Shown in pieces: positions 29,388 through 38,505 of a DNA stretch of 64,000 nucleotides; the stretch's first letter is position 1; every line of letters starts with the position of its first letter. Origin of the DNA: Rhizobium sp. CCGE 510 (GTDB lineage Bacteria > Pseudomonadota > Alphaproteobacteria > Rhizobiales > Rhizobiaceae). The position numbers and the translations under genes were made by a program. The stretch spans positions 280,759-344,758 of the forward strand of contig NZ_AEYF01000001.1 of NCBI RefSeq assembly GCF_000292525.1. The letters run 5' to 3'. The notes beneath the pieces are model-generated. The model was given only the letters and a program-made list of their open reading frames with translations, did not search any database and was not told where the DNA came from.

Positions 29388-31415
29388 ATGATGAAGAACC
29401 GTGCCGGCTTGCTGGCCCTTGCAGTGCTCGTAATCGCAATCCTACTGATGGTATTTTTCGTCATGCCGCGTATCGGCGGCGATGCAGCCAAGGTCGGCGA
29501 CGCGATCAACCAGGCGAGCACGGAGCTCAAGGACACGGTTAACGAGTCGGCAAAGACATCACGCTCCACTGTGGCGGACGCGGCTGCCGTCGCCGACAAG
29601 GTGGGCCGTCTTTCGGCCGGCGCCAGCGTGTCGCTTAGCGAACTCAAGGCGCTGTTTGCCGACGGCAAGGGCCCTGCCGACGATGTCTTCGCCGCCGCTA
29701 AGACCAAAGCCGTCGATGCACTGAGCGCACTTGCCAGCTTCGCAATCCCCGAGGGCCTCGATCCGGCGACCCAGACGCTTGCCACCAAAGCCAAGGACGG
29801 CGGCGCGAAGGCGCTCGCCATCATCCAGTCGCTGCCGGAGAACATCACCGATGCGCTTGCCGCGATCGCCAAGGCCGAGACTGCCCTGACCGGCGCGCCC
29901 GAGACTGCTCCTGCGCCGAATACGGCAGCGGCGAATGCCGGCCCGAAGCTTCCCGCCTTCGACGTCTTGCGCGTCGAGCCCGACGGCTCGACGGTGATTG
30001 CAGGCTCTGCCGAACCGAACGGCAAGCTCGAAGTGCTTGACGGCGAAAAGGTGGTGACGACAGCCAATGTCGATGCGAGCGGCGATTTCGCCGCCGTCCT
30101 GGACGATCCGCTTTCGGCGGGCGACCACCAGCTGGTGCTCAAGTTCACCGGCAAGGACGGCAAGAGCACGCTTTCCGAAGAAGTCGCGACCATTTCCGTG
30201 CCGAAGGACGGTAACGGCGCCAATCTGCTCGCCATGGTCTCCAAACCCGGCACGGCAAGCCGCATCATCACCGCGCCAAAGGCCGGAACCGAGGTCGCCG
30301 ATGCCTCCAACAAGCCGGCAACGGGCGAAAGCTTGGCTGCGCCTGCCGCAACAGCTGCGCCAACAGGCGAGCTGGCGCTGCAGACGCCGAACCTCACCGA
30401 CGCCGCGGCCGGCGCCGCAGTCACGGCACCGGCCATCCCCGGCACCGCCGCACCCGACAAGACGAATGCGCCCGATGTGATGGTCAACGCCGTCGAGATC
30501 GAAGGCAACAAGATCTTCATTGCCGGCACGACCCGCTCCAATGCCAAGGTCGTCGGTTATGCCGACGACAGCCTCATCGGCCAGGACACGGCCGGTTCCG
30601 ACGGCCATTTCGTCATCGACGGTGTGGTGACGCTCTCGGTCGGCGACCACAAGATCCGCGTCGATGTGGTTGATTCCACGGGCAAGGTGATCGTGCGTGC
30701 AGCAGTGAATTTCAATCGCCCGGCCGGCGATCAGGTGAGGGTCGCGGCACAATCCGTCCCCGCCGAGGTGAACGGCGCTTCCTCGATGGTGCCGCTCGAC
30801 GAAGGCGAACTCGGCAAGCGCAAGGCTGAGGCCGGCAAGGCCTTCGGCCTGCTGAAGGGGCTGTTTGCCGATGGCAAGCTGCCGGGCGCCGAACAGCTGG
30901 CAGCGGCGCGCTCGGCAACCGAATTCGCGTTGCGCTCGCTCGCAGATTTCCGCCCGGCGGCCGATGCGCCCGACGCCTTCAAACAGGCGTCCGGCTCAGC
31001 CTCGCAGATCGCCGGCAATGCGCTGAAGCTGCTGCATAGCCTGCCCGGGGACGCGAAGTCCGTCGGCGCAGCGCTCGACAGGCTGGGTAGCATGATCGCT
31101 GAACTCACCGCCACACCGGCGTCGGCAGCGACCTCCGCAAACGACGTCGAGAGCAACCAGCCGAAGACGATCGAACAGGCGCCGCTGACGGCCAACAACG
31201 CAGCGGTGATCATTCGCCGTGGCGACACGCTGTGGCAGATCTCGCGCCGCACCTATGGCCTCGGCGTTCGCTACACGACGATCTACATCGCCAACGAGGA
31301 CAAGATCATCAATCCTGATCGCATCCGCCCAGGCCAGATTTTCGGCCTGCCGAAGGATGTGTTGCCGAATGCCGAAGAGCTGCACCGCAAGCGCCTTTCC
31401 GGCCAGCACCTCTAA
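29388..31415 (+). CDS. Membrane-anchored LysM protein with duplicated helical and Ig-like modules
   Basis: Envelope protein of unknown function, 675 residues. A single N-terminal membrane helix (about 7-26) anchors it. Next comes helical module H1 (about 80-168, containing LFADGK and SLP), an Ig-like beta module (about 187-275), a Pro/Ala/Thr-rich linker, a second Ig-like module (about 365-445), helical module H2 (about 485-572, again LFADGK and SLP), then a C-terminal LysM domain (IIRRGDTLWQIS...INPDRIRPGQIF). The LysM domain suggests peptidoglycan binding. The start follows GGGAG; ATG 29391 is an alternative. A strong terminator follows. Confidence 0.85.
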   Translation: MMKNRAGLLALAVLVIAILLMVFFVMPRIGGDAAKVGDAINQASTELKDTVNESAKTSRSTVADAAAVADKVGRLSAGASVSLSELKALFADGKGPADDVFAAAKTKAVDALSALASFAIPEGLDPATQTLATKAKDGGAKALAIIQSLPENITDALAAIAKAETALTGAPETAPAPNTAAANAGPKLPAFDVLRVEPDGSTVIAGSAEPNGKLEVLDGEKVVTTANVDASGDFAAVLDDPLSAGDHQLVLKFTGKDGKSTLSEEVATISVPKDGNGANLLAMVSKPGTASRIITAPKAGTEVADASNKPATGESLAAPAATAAPTGELALQTPNLTDAAAGAAVTAPAIPGTAAPDKTNAPDVMVNAVEIEGNKIFIAGTTRSNAKVVGYADDSLIGQDTAGSDGHFVIDGVVTLSVGDHKIRVDVVDSTGKVIVRAAVNFNRPAGDQVRVAAQSVPAEVNGASSMVPLDEGELGKRKAEAGKAFGLLKGLFADGKLPGAEQLAAARSATEFALRSLADFRPAADAPDAFKQASGSASQIAGNALKLLHSLPGDAKSVGAALDRLGSMIAELTATPASAATSANDVESNQPKTIEQAPLTANNAAVIIRRGDTLWQISRRTYGLGVRYTTIYIANEDKIINPDRIRPGQIFGLPKDVLPNAEELHRKRLSGQHL

Positions 31416-31434
31416 GGTTCTCAGACAATATGAC

Positions 31435-31467
31435 GGCCGGGCGGGCTAACCGCCCGGCCTGTCTTTT
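31435..31467 (+). terminator. Rho-independent terminator after LysM gene
   Basis: A 10-bp stem, GGCCGGGCGG against CCGCCCGGCC, with loop GCTAA, followed by TGTCTTTTCC. Confidence 0.85.
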
Positions 31468-31625
31468 CCTGAACCCCGCAATTGTTGTATTCGTCCGGCC
31501 GGCACCTTATCTGGCGATGGCGGCTGCGGGTTGTGGCAAGTGCTTTCAAGCACGTCCCGGTTCCGTGCTCTTGCCGGCATCGAAGCGCGGCAATCGCCGC
31601 AAGCCCATCCGGGCTGGAGACAAGC

Positions 31626-33503
31626 ATGGCAAACGGCAAGACAGTCTCGGAATCCAACCTGCTGCAGACGCTTCTCAACCTCTGGCCCTATATGTGGCCG
31701 GCCGGCCGACCCGACCTCAAGATGCGGGTCGTCTGGGCTTCGGTCTTCCTGTTGATTTCCAAGTTCGTCCTGCTGCTCGTCCCCTATTTCTTCAAGTGGT
31801 CGACCGATGCGCTGAACGGCAGGATGGATCTTGCCGGCTCGGCACCGCCGCTGCTTGCCGGCGCCATCGCCCTGGTAATCGCCTACAATATCACCCGGCT
31901 GATCCAGCTCGGCCTCAACCAGTTGCGCGACGCACTGTTTGCCAGCGTCGGGCAGCATGCGGTTCGCCAGCTCGCCTACAGAACCTTCGTGCACATGCAC
32001 GAGCTGTCGCTGCGCTTTCATCTGGAGCGCAAGACCGGCGGTCTCTCTCGCATCATCGAGCGCGGCACCAAGGGCATCGAGACGATCGTGCGGTTCACGA
32101 TCCTCAATTCGGTGCCGACCGTCATCGAATTCCTGCTGACGGCGGCGATCTTCTGGTGGGGCTACGGCTTCTCCTATCTCGCTGTCACCGGCTTCACCGT
32201 CTGGGCCTATATCTGGTTCACCATCCGCGCATCCGACTGGCGCATCGCCATCCGCCGGTCGATGAACGACAGCGATACCGACGCCAATACCAAGGCGATC
32301 GACTCCCTCCTCAATTTCGAGACCGTCAAATATTTCGGCAACGAAGAGATGGAGGCAAAACGCTTCGACAAATCGATGGAACGCTACGAGAAGGCGGCGA
32401 CCGATGTCTGGACCTCGCTCGGCTGGCTGAACTTCGGCCAGGCTGTCATCTTCGGCGTCGGCACCACCATCATGCTGGTGCTGTCGGCGCTGGCCGTGCA
32501 GCGCGGCGAGCAGACGGTCGGCGATTTCGTCTTCGTCAATTCGATGCTGCTGCAGCTTTCCGCGCCACTCAACTTCATCGGCTTCGTCTACCGTGAAATC
32601 CGCCAAGGGCTGACCGACATCGAGCAGATGTTCGACTTGCTTGAGGTCAAGGCCGAGGTCAAAGACGCGCCCGATGCGACCGAGCTTCGGATCGGCCAGG
32701 GCGCGATCGCCTTCAAGGACGTGCACTTTTCCTACGACCCGGCCCGTCCGATCCTGAAGGGCATTTCCTTCGAGGTGCCGGCCGGCAAGACGGTTGCCGT
32801 CGTTGGCCCGTCGGGTGCAGGCAAATCGACGCTGTCGCGGCTGCTCTATCGTTTCTACGATATCCAGAGCGGCGCGATCACCGTCGACGGCCAGGATATC
32901 CGCACAGTGACGCAGAAAAGCCTGCGCTCTCTTATCGGCATGGTGCCGCAAGATACAGTGCTCTTCAACGACACGGTCGCCTACAACATCCGTTACGGGC
33001 GCACATCGGCCAGTGAGGGCGAGGTCTTTGCGGCAGCCGAGGTGGCGCAGATCGCCCATTTCATCGAGACGCTGCCCGAGGGATTCGAGACCAAGGTCGG
33101 CGAACGCGGGCTGAAGCTTTCGGGCGGCGAGAAGCAGCGGGTGGCAATCGCCCGCACCATCCTTAAGGCACCGCCGATCCTGATCCTCGACGAGGCGACA
33201 TCGGCGCTCGATACGACGACGGAACGGGAAATCCAGACCGCGCTCGACATGGTTTCGAAGAACCGCACGACACTGGTCATCGCCCACCGGCTGTCGACGG
33301 TCATCGGCGCCGACGAAATCATCGTGCTGAAAAGCGGGGAGATCGCCGAGCGCGGGACGCATGCCGCTCTGCTCGAAATGAATGGTCTCTACGCCTCGAT
33401 GTGGAACCGCCAGCGCGAGGCGACACAGGCGGAGGAGCATCTGAAGCAGGTGCGCGAAAGCGACGACCTCGGGGTGATTGCGCGGCTTGCACCGGCAAGC
33501 TGA
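31626..33503 (+). CDS. ABC transporter of the Atm1/HMT type (fused membrane and ATPase domains)
   Basis: Homodimeric half-transporter related to mitochondrial Atm1 and bacterial heavy-metal/glutathione-complex exporters. It has 625 residues from ATG 31626 after GGAGA. Six membrane helices occupy about 30-310, including LERKTGGLSRIIERGTKGI and NYETV-like LLNFETVKYFGNE motifs typical of the Atm1 group. The ATPase has Walker A GPSGAGKST, signature LSGGEKQRVAIART and Walker B ILILDEATSALD. Export of glutathione-bound sulfur or metal species is a family inference. The longer upstream frame (from 31482) covers the terminator region and is rejected. Confidence 0.88.
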   Translation: MANGKTVSESNLLQTLLNLWPYMWPAGRPDLKMRVVWASVFLLISKFVLLLVPYFFKWSTDALNGRMDLAGSAPPLLAGAIALVIAYNITRLIQLGLNQLRDALFASVGQHAVRQLAYRTFVHMHELSLRFHLERKTGGLSRIIERGTKGIETIVRFTILNSVPTVIEFLLTAAIFWWGYGFSYLAVTGFTVWAYIWFTIRASDWRIAIRRSMNDSDTDANTKAIDSLLNFETVKYFGNEEMEAKRFDKSMERYEKAATDVWTSLGWLNFGQAVIFGVGTTIMLVLSALAVQRGEQTVGDFVFVNSMLLQLSAPLNFIGFVYREIRQGLTDIEQMFDLLEVKAEVKDAPDATELRIGQGAIAFKDVHFSYDPARPILKGISFEVPAGKTVAVVGPSGAGKSTLSRLLYRFYDIQSGAITVDGQDIRTVTQKSLRSLIGMVPQDTVLFNDTVAYNIRYGRTSASEGEVFAAAEVAQIAHFIETLPEGFETKVGERGLKLSGGEKQRVAIARTILKAPPILILDEATSALDTTTEREIQTALDMVSKNRTTLVIAHRLSTVIGADEIIVLKSGEIAERGTHAALLEMNGLYASMWNRQREATQAEEHLKQVRESDDLGVIARLAPAS

Positions 33504-33562
33504 GCCATGCGACCGACTCCGGCAGGCTTATGTTGTTCAGAACCCCGGCGTCGGAACCAGGG

Positions 33563-33596
33563 CCGGGGCCATAGCATTGCCCCGGAGACAGTTTTT
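33563..33596 (+). terminator. Probable terminator after ABC transporter gene
   Basis: Stem CCGGGGC against GCCCCGG with a 9-nt loop, followed after six bases by GTTTTT. It lies 60-90 nt after the stop and before psd. Confidence 0.55.
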
Positions 33597-33637
33597 CGCT
33601 AACCAGCGAGGAACGCAAACGCAAGGAGACCGGCAGC

Positions 33638-34336
33638 ATGAGCCTGTTCAACACGGTTCGCAACACGATCGTCCCCGTGCATAAGGAGGGTTATCCCTTC
33701 GTTGCCGCCTTCTTCGTCGCGTCGCTGATCCTGGGTTGGATCTTCAAACCGCTCTTCTGGATCGGCATGATCTTCACGCTCTGGTGCGCCTACTTCTTCC
33801 GCGATCCCGAACGCGTGACCCCGCAGGACGACGATCTGGTAATTTCTCCCGCCGATGGCAAGGTCTCGGCGATCCAGATGGTAACCCCACCGGCGGAACT
33901 CAATCTCGGCTCCGAGCCGATGCTGCGCATCTCGGTGTTCATGAACGTCTTCAATTGCCATGTGAACCGGGCGCCGATGCGCGGGCGCATCGTCAGCATC
34001 AACTACCGCTCCGGCAGCTTCGTCAACGCCGAGCTCGACAAGGCGAGCGAGGACAATGAACGCAACGGGCTGGTGATCGAAACCCGGCACGGCCAGATCG
34101 GCGTCGTCCAGATCGCCGGTCTCGTGGCACGGCGCATCCTCTGCTGGTCAAACCCCAACGAACCGTTAGATGCCGGCGAGCGCTTCGGGCTTATCCGTTT
34201 CGGGTCGCGGCTCGACGTGTTCCTGCCTGCCGGTGCCGCGCCACGCGTCTCGCTCGGCCAGTCGGCGATTGCGGGAGAAACTGTTATCGCCGAATTCGCC
34301 TCCGCCAAGGGTCCCGTCATCAGCCGCCGCAGCTAA
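33638..34336 (+). CDS. psd: Phosphatidylserine decarboxylase
   Basis: Makes phosphatidylethanolamine from phosphatidylserine at the inner membrane. It has 232 residues, the short proteobacterial/archaeal type. Two hydrophobic N-terminal segments (about 20-55) are followed by the catalytic domain with [13 protein letters not shown] and the self-cleavage site [11 protein letters not shown]; Ser190 would become the pyruvoyl group. AAGGAGA precedes the ATG. It is directly upstream of pssA, which makes its substrate, and the two form a phosphatidylethanolamine operon. Confidence 0.95.
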   Translation: MSLFNTVRNTIVPVHKEGYPFVAAFFVASLILGWIFKPLFWIGMIFTLWCAYFFRDPERVTPQDDDLVISPADGKVSAIQMVTPPAELNLGSEPMLRISVFMNVFNCHVNRAPMRGRIVSINYRSGSFVNAELDKASEDNERNGLVIETRHGQIGVVQIAGLVARRILCWSNPNEPLDAGERFGLIRFGSRLDVFLPAGAAPRVSLGQSAIAGETVIAEFASAKGPVISRRS

Positions 34337-34392
34337 AGCGCAGAACCGCCGCGCCTCCGCTGGAATTGCTTTAGGAACGATTGGAACGCGAT

Positions 34393-35238
34393 ATGGAAAC
34401 GCCCTTTCCGCCTTTCGAGCCCAACGGGCCAGATGATTCTGCCCGCGGCCCGCGTCTGCGCGAAATCCCACTCCGTCTCGTCTTTCCGAACCTCATCACC
34501 ATTCTGGCGATCTGCGCCGGGCTGACCGGCATCCGGCTGGCCTTCGAGAATCGTTACGAGCTCGCCGTCTCGATGGTGCTGGTCGCCGCCTTCCTCGACG
34601 GCATTGACGGCCGCGTGGCTCGGCTGATGAAGGCGACCTCGAAGTTCGGCGCGCAAATGGATTCGCTTGCCGATATCGTCAATTTTGGCGTCGCCCCTGC
34701 CCTCGTCGTCTATGTCTTCGCGCTTGACCAGGCGCGTTCGCTCGGCTGGATTGCTGCCCTGATCTACGCGATCGCCGCCGGGCTGCGCCTTGCCCGTTTC
34801 AACGTCATGGCCGAACGCGAGAACAAGGCGAGCTGGCAATCGGAATATTTCGTCGGCGTGCCGGCGCCGGCCGGTGCCATGTTGGTGCTGCTGCCGGTCT
34901 ATCTCGGCTTCCTCGGCCTGGCGACCGACCGCACCTTCGCCTATGTCTCGTCGATCTATACCGTCGTCATCGCCTTCCTGCTGATCAGCCGGCTGCCGGT
35001 CTGGTCGGGCAAATCGGAAGGCAGCCGCTTGCGGCGCGATCTCGTTCTGCCGATGATGCTCGGCGTCGTGCTCTATGTGGCCCTGCTGATGAGCTACACC
35101 TGGGAGGTGATGGTGTTTACCGTTGCCGCCTACCTCATATCGCTTCCCTTCGGCGCACGGAAATGGCGCCGGAAATATGGGACGCTGACGATCGAGGAAC
35201 CCGGCGTCGGCGACGACGATATCGGCCGGCACATCTGA
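34393..35238 (+). CDS. pssA: Phosphatidylserine synthase (CDP-alcohol phosphatidyltransferase)
   Basis: Joins CDP-diacylglycerol and serine to phosphatidylserine, the precursor for Psd. It has 281 residues from ATG 34393; an in-frame TTG at 34381 is an alternative. The family motif DG-x2-AR-x8-G-x3-D-x3-D is intact (DGIDGRVARLM, FGAQMDSLAD). About eight hydrophobic segments follow. It lies 56 bp after psd, so co-transcription is likely. Confidence 0.93.
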   Translation: METPFPPFEPNGPDDSARGPRLREIPLRLVFPNLITILAICAGLTGIRLAFENRYELAVSMVLVAAFLDGIDGRVARLMKATSKFGAQMDSLADIVNFGVAPALVVYVFALDQARSLGWIAALIYAIAAGLRLARFNVMAERENKASWQSEYFVGVPAPAGAMLVLLPVYLGFLGLATDRTFAYVSSIYTVVIAFLLISRLPVWSGKSEGSRLRRDLVLPMMLGVVLYVALLMSYTWEVMVFTVAAYLISLPFGARKWRRKYGTLTIEEPGVGDDDIGRHI

Positions 35239-35520
35239 TCTCCGCGCATTGCTGATTTTTCCGCGCCAGGGAAATGCTTCCCTCTTCGTTCTCACGCTTC
35301 CCGGAATAACCGCTACGCGCTTCTCCCGGTAAAACCGCTGCGCACGTTATTTCGAACCGCTCTCTTCAGTAAGTATTAACCAACGTAGGCTTCAGTTAAG
35401 CCTCGCGAATTATGGTGCGCGTTTACAAATCCTGATGGGATGCGTCTCTGTTTTGTCGCTATTTATGACGAAACAGCAAATCACAAAACGTCCAGGGAAG
35501 AACCACGTAAGGAGAGTATC
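35239..35520. other. Intergenic region after pssA (282 bp)
   Basis: Contains a short hairpin, AGGGAA-ATGC-TTCCCT at 35268-35283, followed by CTTCGTTC, which may end the psd-pssA message. The remainder, rich in TTAA/AATT, probably contains the promoter of the 48-residue gene, but I cannot point to a clear consensus. Confidence 0.45.
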
Positions 35521-35667
35521 GTGACTTCGAAAAAGAGTAGTAACAGCGAACAGCACCCGGCCAAGCCTGATCTCAGCGCCAACTATCGCCCGGTTGGCCT
35601 GAAGGCCGTTGTCGCAGCATCGCTGATGGCGAAGAACAAGCCGGGCAGCGTCAAGAAATCCGCTTGA
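35521..35667 (+). CDS. Small basic hypothetical protein (48 aa)
   Basis: A 48-residue Lys/Ser-rich protein starting VTSKKSSNSEQ and ending GSVKKSA, with a central NYRPVGLKAVVAAS helix-like stretch. The GTG start is supported by AAGGAG about 8 nt upstream, one of the best ribosome sites in the window; the frame upstream to 35440 lacks one. I do not recognise a family with known function. It stands alone between pssA and the SRAP gene. Confidence 0.7.
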   Translation: MTSKKSSNSEQHPAKPDLSANYRPVGLKAVVAASLMAKNKPGSVKKSA

Positions 35668-35715
35668 GGTGTTACACTTCCAACCGGACTGACGTGCGCT
35701 TCAAGTCCGGTTCTC

Positions 35716-35760
35716 CGCATGTCGTTATCCCAAAACAGGAGTATTCTTGGGTGACATGCG
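35716..35760. repeat. Palindromic intergenic repeat (GCATGTC-arm type)
   Basis: Arms CGCATGTC and GACATGCG enclose an inner stem TCCCAAAA/CTTGGG-like pairing. It belongs to the same superfamily as the repeats at 37583, 43079, 49469, 50119 and 53582. A separate 9-bp hairpin, AACCGGACT/AGTCCGGTT, lies just before it at 35682-35712. Confidence 0.6.
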
Positions 35761-35927
35761 TTAGGCCCCACTGACGAAGCGGATGTTGATATCTGTCGCC
35801 GGAAGCCTCAAACGATGCCGACCGCACCGTCCCCAATCTACCGTGCGGCGGGTGTGCAGCAAGCCGCACTAGGACTTCCCCCGAACGAAGCGGTTGCGAC
35901 GCTAAGTGAAAAATGGCGGATACCGTT

Positions 35928-36692
35928 TCAGAAGAAACTGAGCTGACCGTCGTCAGGCCTTTGCCTCTCGGGAGCCTTCAGCGGCTTTTCGATGACGACC
36001 GGCTCCTGCAGGTCCGGACCCATATTGGCGACCTTGTTGACCTTGTCGGAAACCGGGACAGCCTCGAAGAAATCGTCCTGAACGGGGCGCATCAGGTCGA
36101 CCACCTCGCGCGGTTCTTGCGTCTTGCAATCCAGCCAGCGCGAAAAATCTTCGGGCTTGATGACGACGGGCATGCGATCGTGGATCGCGGATATGCCCGA
36201 GTTGGCCGATGTCGTCAGGATGGCGCCGGTATCGACCTCGGAACCATCGGCCGAGGACCATGTCTCCATCAACCCGGCAAAGGCGACGACCCCGCCCTGA
36301 CGCGGCCTGATCCAATAGGCCTGCGGTTTCTCGCCGCTATCCTTTGATGGACGATGCCATTCATAGAAGCCGGAGGCCGGGATGAGCACGCGGCGATGCC
36401 GCATGGCCGCACGGAAAGAGGCCTTGCCGATTGCGGTCTCGGAGCGGGCGTTGATGAGCAGCGGAAATTCCTTCGGATCTTTGACCCAGCCCGGCGTGAG
36501 GCCCCAGCGTACGAGCACGGCGCGCCGGTCGGCCAAGTTGCTGCCCTGCTCCCTGCCCTCGCCTGATATGACGACGAGAATCGGCTGCGTCGGCGCAATG
36601 TTGTAGCGCGCCGGAAAATCGTCGAAATCGAGGCCGGATAAGAAGTCGCGCAGGCCGGCGCTGGTGATTGTCAGGGCGAAACGTCCACACAT
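35928..36692 (-). CDS. SRAP-domain protein (HMCES/YedK family)
   Basis: Predicted DNA-protein crosslinking protein that shields abasic sites in single-stranded DNA. It has 254 residues. The essential Cys2 is present in MCGRFAL, and the other conserved positions are in RYNIAPTQP (Asn), NARSETA, LIPASGFYEW (Glu) and IHDRMPVVI (His). A YnfA-type gene ends 41 bp upstream on the same strand, so they may be co-transcribed. Confidence 0.93.
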   Translation of the reverse strand: MCGRFALTITSAGLRDFLSGLDFDDFPARYNIAPTQPILVVISGEGREQGSNLADRRAVLVRWGLTPGWVKDPKEFPLLINARSETAIGKASFRAAMRHRRVLIPASGFYEWHRPSKDSGEKPQAYWIRPRQGGVVAFAGLMETWSSADGSEVDTGAILTTSANSGISAIHDRMPVVIKPEDFSRWLDCKTQEPREVVDLMRPVQDDFFEAVPVSDKVNKVANMGPDLQEPVVIEKPLKAPERQRPDDGQLSFF

Positions 36693-36733
36693 CGACTTGT
36701 CTTTGCACCCGGCTTGAGTCCGGTCAAGCCGCT

Positions 36734-37054
36734 TCAGCCTCTCGGCGCAAAGAGGATGATGCTCGTCCCGGCAAGGCAGATCAGCGCCCCGCCGACATCG
36801 TAACGATCAGGCATGCGGCTTTCGACCAGCCAAAGCCAAAGCAGCGAGGCGACGATGTAGATGCCGCCATAGGCCGCGAAGGTGCGGCCGGCCGCTTCGC
36901 TTGGCACAAGCGTCAGAAGCCAGGCAAAAAGCGCCAGCGAGACCATGCCCGGAGCCAGCCACCAGATCGGCTTTGCGAGCTTCAGCCATGCCCAGAAGGC
37001 AAAACAACCGGCGATCTCGAAGACGGCGGCAAAGACGTAGATGATGTAGGTCAC
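36734..37054 (-). CDS. YnfA/UPF0060 family membrane protein
   Basis: Small inner-membrane protein with four helices, related to the small-multidrug-resistance fold; transport is not proven. With the GTG at 37054 it has 106 residues, the usual family length, beginning (V)[20 protein letters not shown]. An ATG at 37078 would add eight residues (MTDSKGAF). Further motifs are [24 protein letters not shown] and [17 protein letters not shown]. It is divergent from the Nudix gene. Confidence 0.87.
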   Translation of the reverse strand: MTYIIYVFAAVFEIAGCFAFWAWLKLAKPIWWLAPGMVSLALFAWLLTLVPSEAAGRTFAAYGGIYIVASLLWLWLVESRMPDRYDVGGALICLAGTSIILFAPRG

Positions 37055-37182
37055 GAAAGCACCTTTCGAATCCGTCATCACTATTCCAGCGAAAACTGGG
37101 GAAGCCAAGCCGCGGCTGCATGCAAATATCGGTTCATCGGATAGGATGGGCGATCCCAGCCAACACCCCAAGAGCAGCCCTG

Positions 37183-37608
37183 ATGACCTCCACCGCCAAA
37201 GCCGCCTCATCCGCCATTCTCGAGCGCGACGGACGATTTCTGCTGGTGCTGCGGCGCAATCCGCCTTCCGCCGACATGTACGCCTTTCCCGGCGGGCGCG
37301 CTGAACCTGGCGAGACGCCGGAGCAAACGGCGTTGCGGGAATTCGGTGAAGAGACCGGCATTTCGGCACGCAATCCGCAGCTGTTTTCGACCTATGATCT
37401 GAAGACCCATGCGGCCGACGGCAGCATCAACAGCCATTTCCTGCTGTCGGTCTTTCGCGTCGAGGCGGATAGGGATGTGGTGGCGGAAGCCGCCGACGAT
37501 GCGGCCGCCGTCGGCTGGTACACGGTTGAGGAAATCCGGCGATTGCCCGTACCGCAGAGCGTGCTCGAATGCGCCGAGCGGCTAGAACAGGATGCCGAAA
37601 ACCGCTGA
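37183..37608 (+). CDS. Nudix hydrolase
   Basis: Hydrolyses a nucleoside diphosphate linked to another moiety; the substrate is unknown. It has 141 residues. The Nudix box is complete ([24 protein letters not shown]). The ATG at 37183 gives MTSTAKAAS; the upstream frame to 37120 is not needed. The last codons (ending QDAENR and the stop) lie inside a palindromic repeat at 37583-37630, so the C-terminus appears to have been shaped by insertion of that element. Confidence 0.9.
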   Translation: MTSTAKAASSAILERDGRFLLVLRRNPPSADMYAFPGGRAEPGETPEQTALREFGEETGISARNPQLFSTYDLKTHAADGSINSHFLLSVFRVEADRDVVAEAADDAAAVGWYTVEEIRRLPVPQSVLECAERLEQDAENR

Positions 37609-37630
37609 CACTTTTTCGGCATCATGCTCT
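37583..37630. repeat. Palindromic repeat overlapping Nudix gene end
   Basis: TAGAACAGGATGCCGAAAA...TTTTTCGGCATCATGCTCT. The inner stem GATGCCGAAAA/TTTTTCGGCATC encloses CCGCTGACAC. It combines the outer arm of one palindrome type with the inner stem of another, and carries the stop codon of the Nudix gene. Confidence 0.7.
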
Positions 37631-37703
37631 GGTGGCGGCGAATAGAAGTGGAAACTCTCAGGCCTGCCTTGTTGCCGTCATGCTCAACGTATCAACTAGG
37701 AGT

Positions 37704-38126
37704 ATGATTCCCATTCGATGCATTTTCCTGTCCCTGCTCGTTTTGGCCGGCCCAACCATGGCGCAGGGTAAGAATACGCCGCCTCCACAGGAGGAGGAAA
37801 TTGCGCCGCCGCCTGCGGTGATCGTACCTTATGACGACAAGCTGGCGCGGCTCGCCGAGGTGTTGGGTTCGGTGCATTATCTCAGAACGCTCTGTAAGGC
37901 GGCGGGCAGCGACGAGTGGCGAACCGGCATGCAGCAGTTACTCGATTCGGAGACGGGCAACGAGCCGCAGCGCAAGGAAAAGTTGACTGCAGCCTTCAAT
38001 CGCGGCTACCGCGCGTTCGCCTCCGTCTATACTGATTGCACCGCAGCGGCCATCGTGGCAGAAGAGCGCTACCGTAACGAAGGTGCAACACTCGCCACAG
38101 AAATTACCTCGCGTTTTGGAAATTGA
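37704..38126 (+). CDS. TIGR02301-family secreted hypothetical protein
   Basis: Conserved alphaproteobacterial protein of unknown function, 140 residues. An N-terminal signal peptide (MIPIRCIFLSLLVLAGPTMA) is followed by a Pro/Glu-rich stretch and a helical domain containing LGSVHYLRTLC and NRGYRAFASVYTDCT, with two conserved cysteines. The start is uncertain: AGGAG lies too close to ATG 37704, and ATG 37680 would lengthen the signal peptide by eight residues. No operon partner is obvious. Confidence 0.75.
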   Translation: MIPIRCIFLSLLVLAGPTMAQGKNTPPPQEEEIAPPPAVIVPYDDKLARLAEVLGSVHYLRTLCKAAGSDEWRTGMQQLLDSETGNEPQRKEKLTAAFNRGYRAFASVYTDCTAAAIVAEERYRNEGATLATEITSRFGN

Positions 38127-38229
38127 CGTTTAATTAACCTGTTTTCGCATGCGGACGTGTCGTTTTGGGAAAAGGCTGTTAGTGTTGTTAACGGTGCAGT
38201 AAGACATGAGAAGTTCTGAGGAAAAGACA

Positions 38230-38487
38230 ATGGAAGCAAGCCTCAACGAGATCGACGACATGATCGTCCACGAAAAGATGCAGGCGGCTCTGGAATACCA
38301 GAACGAGGCTTGGGCCGATGGCATGGCTGATGGAATCGAGACTGAGATCATCGCTGATGCCGCTATTGCGCATGCACTGAGAGAGACCATCAGATTGCAC
38401 GGGGAAAGCAGCGCCGAAGCCCTGCTGGATTCGCTGCGTGAGCGCATGCTTGCCGGCGAATTTTCCGCGAACCGCACCCTGCAATAA
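38230..38487 (+). CDS. Small acidic hypothetical protein (85 aa)
   Basis: An 85-residue, mostly helical acidic protein (MEASLNEIDDMIVHEKMQAA...ALLDSLRERMLAGEF). The ATG at 38230 is chosen over 38206 because GAGGAAA lies about 8 nt upstream. No recognised domain. It precedes the 248-residue exported protein by 18 bp and could share its transcript. Confidence 0.7.
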   Translation: MEASLNEIDDMIVHEKMQAALEYQNEAWADGMADGIETEIIADAAIAHALRETIRLHGESSAEALLDSLRERMLAGEFSANRTLQ

Positions 38488-38505
38488 TTATTATCAGAGA
38501 GTTTG

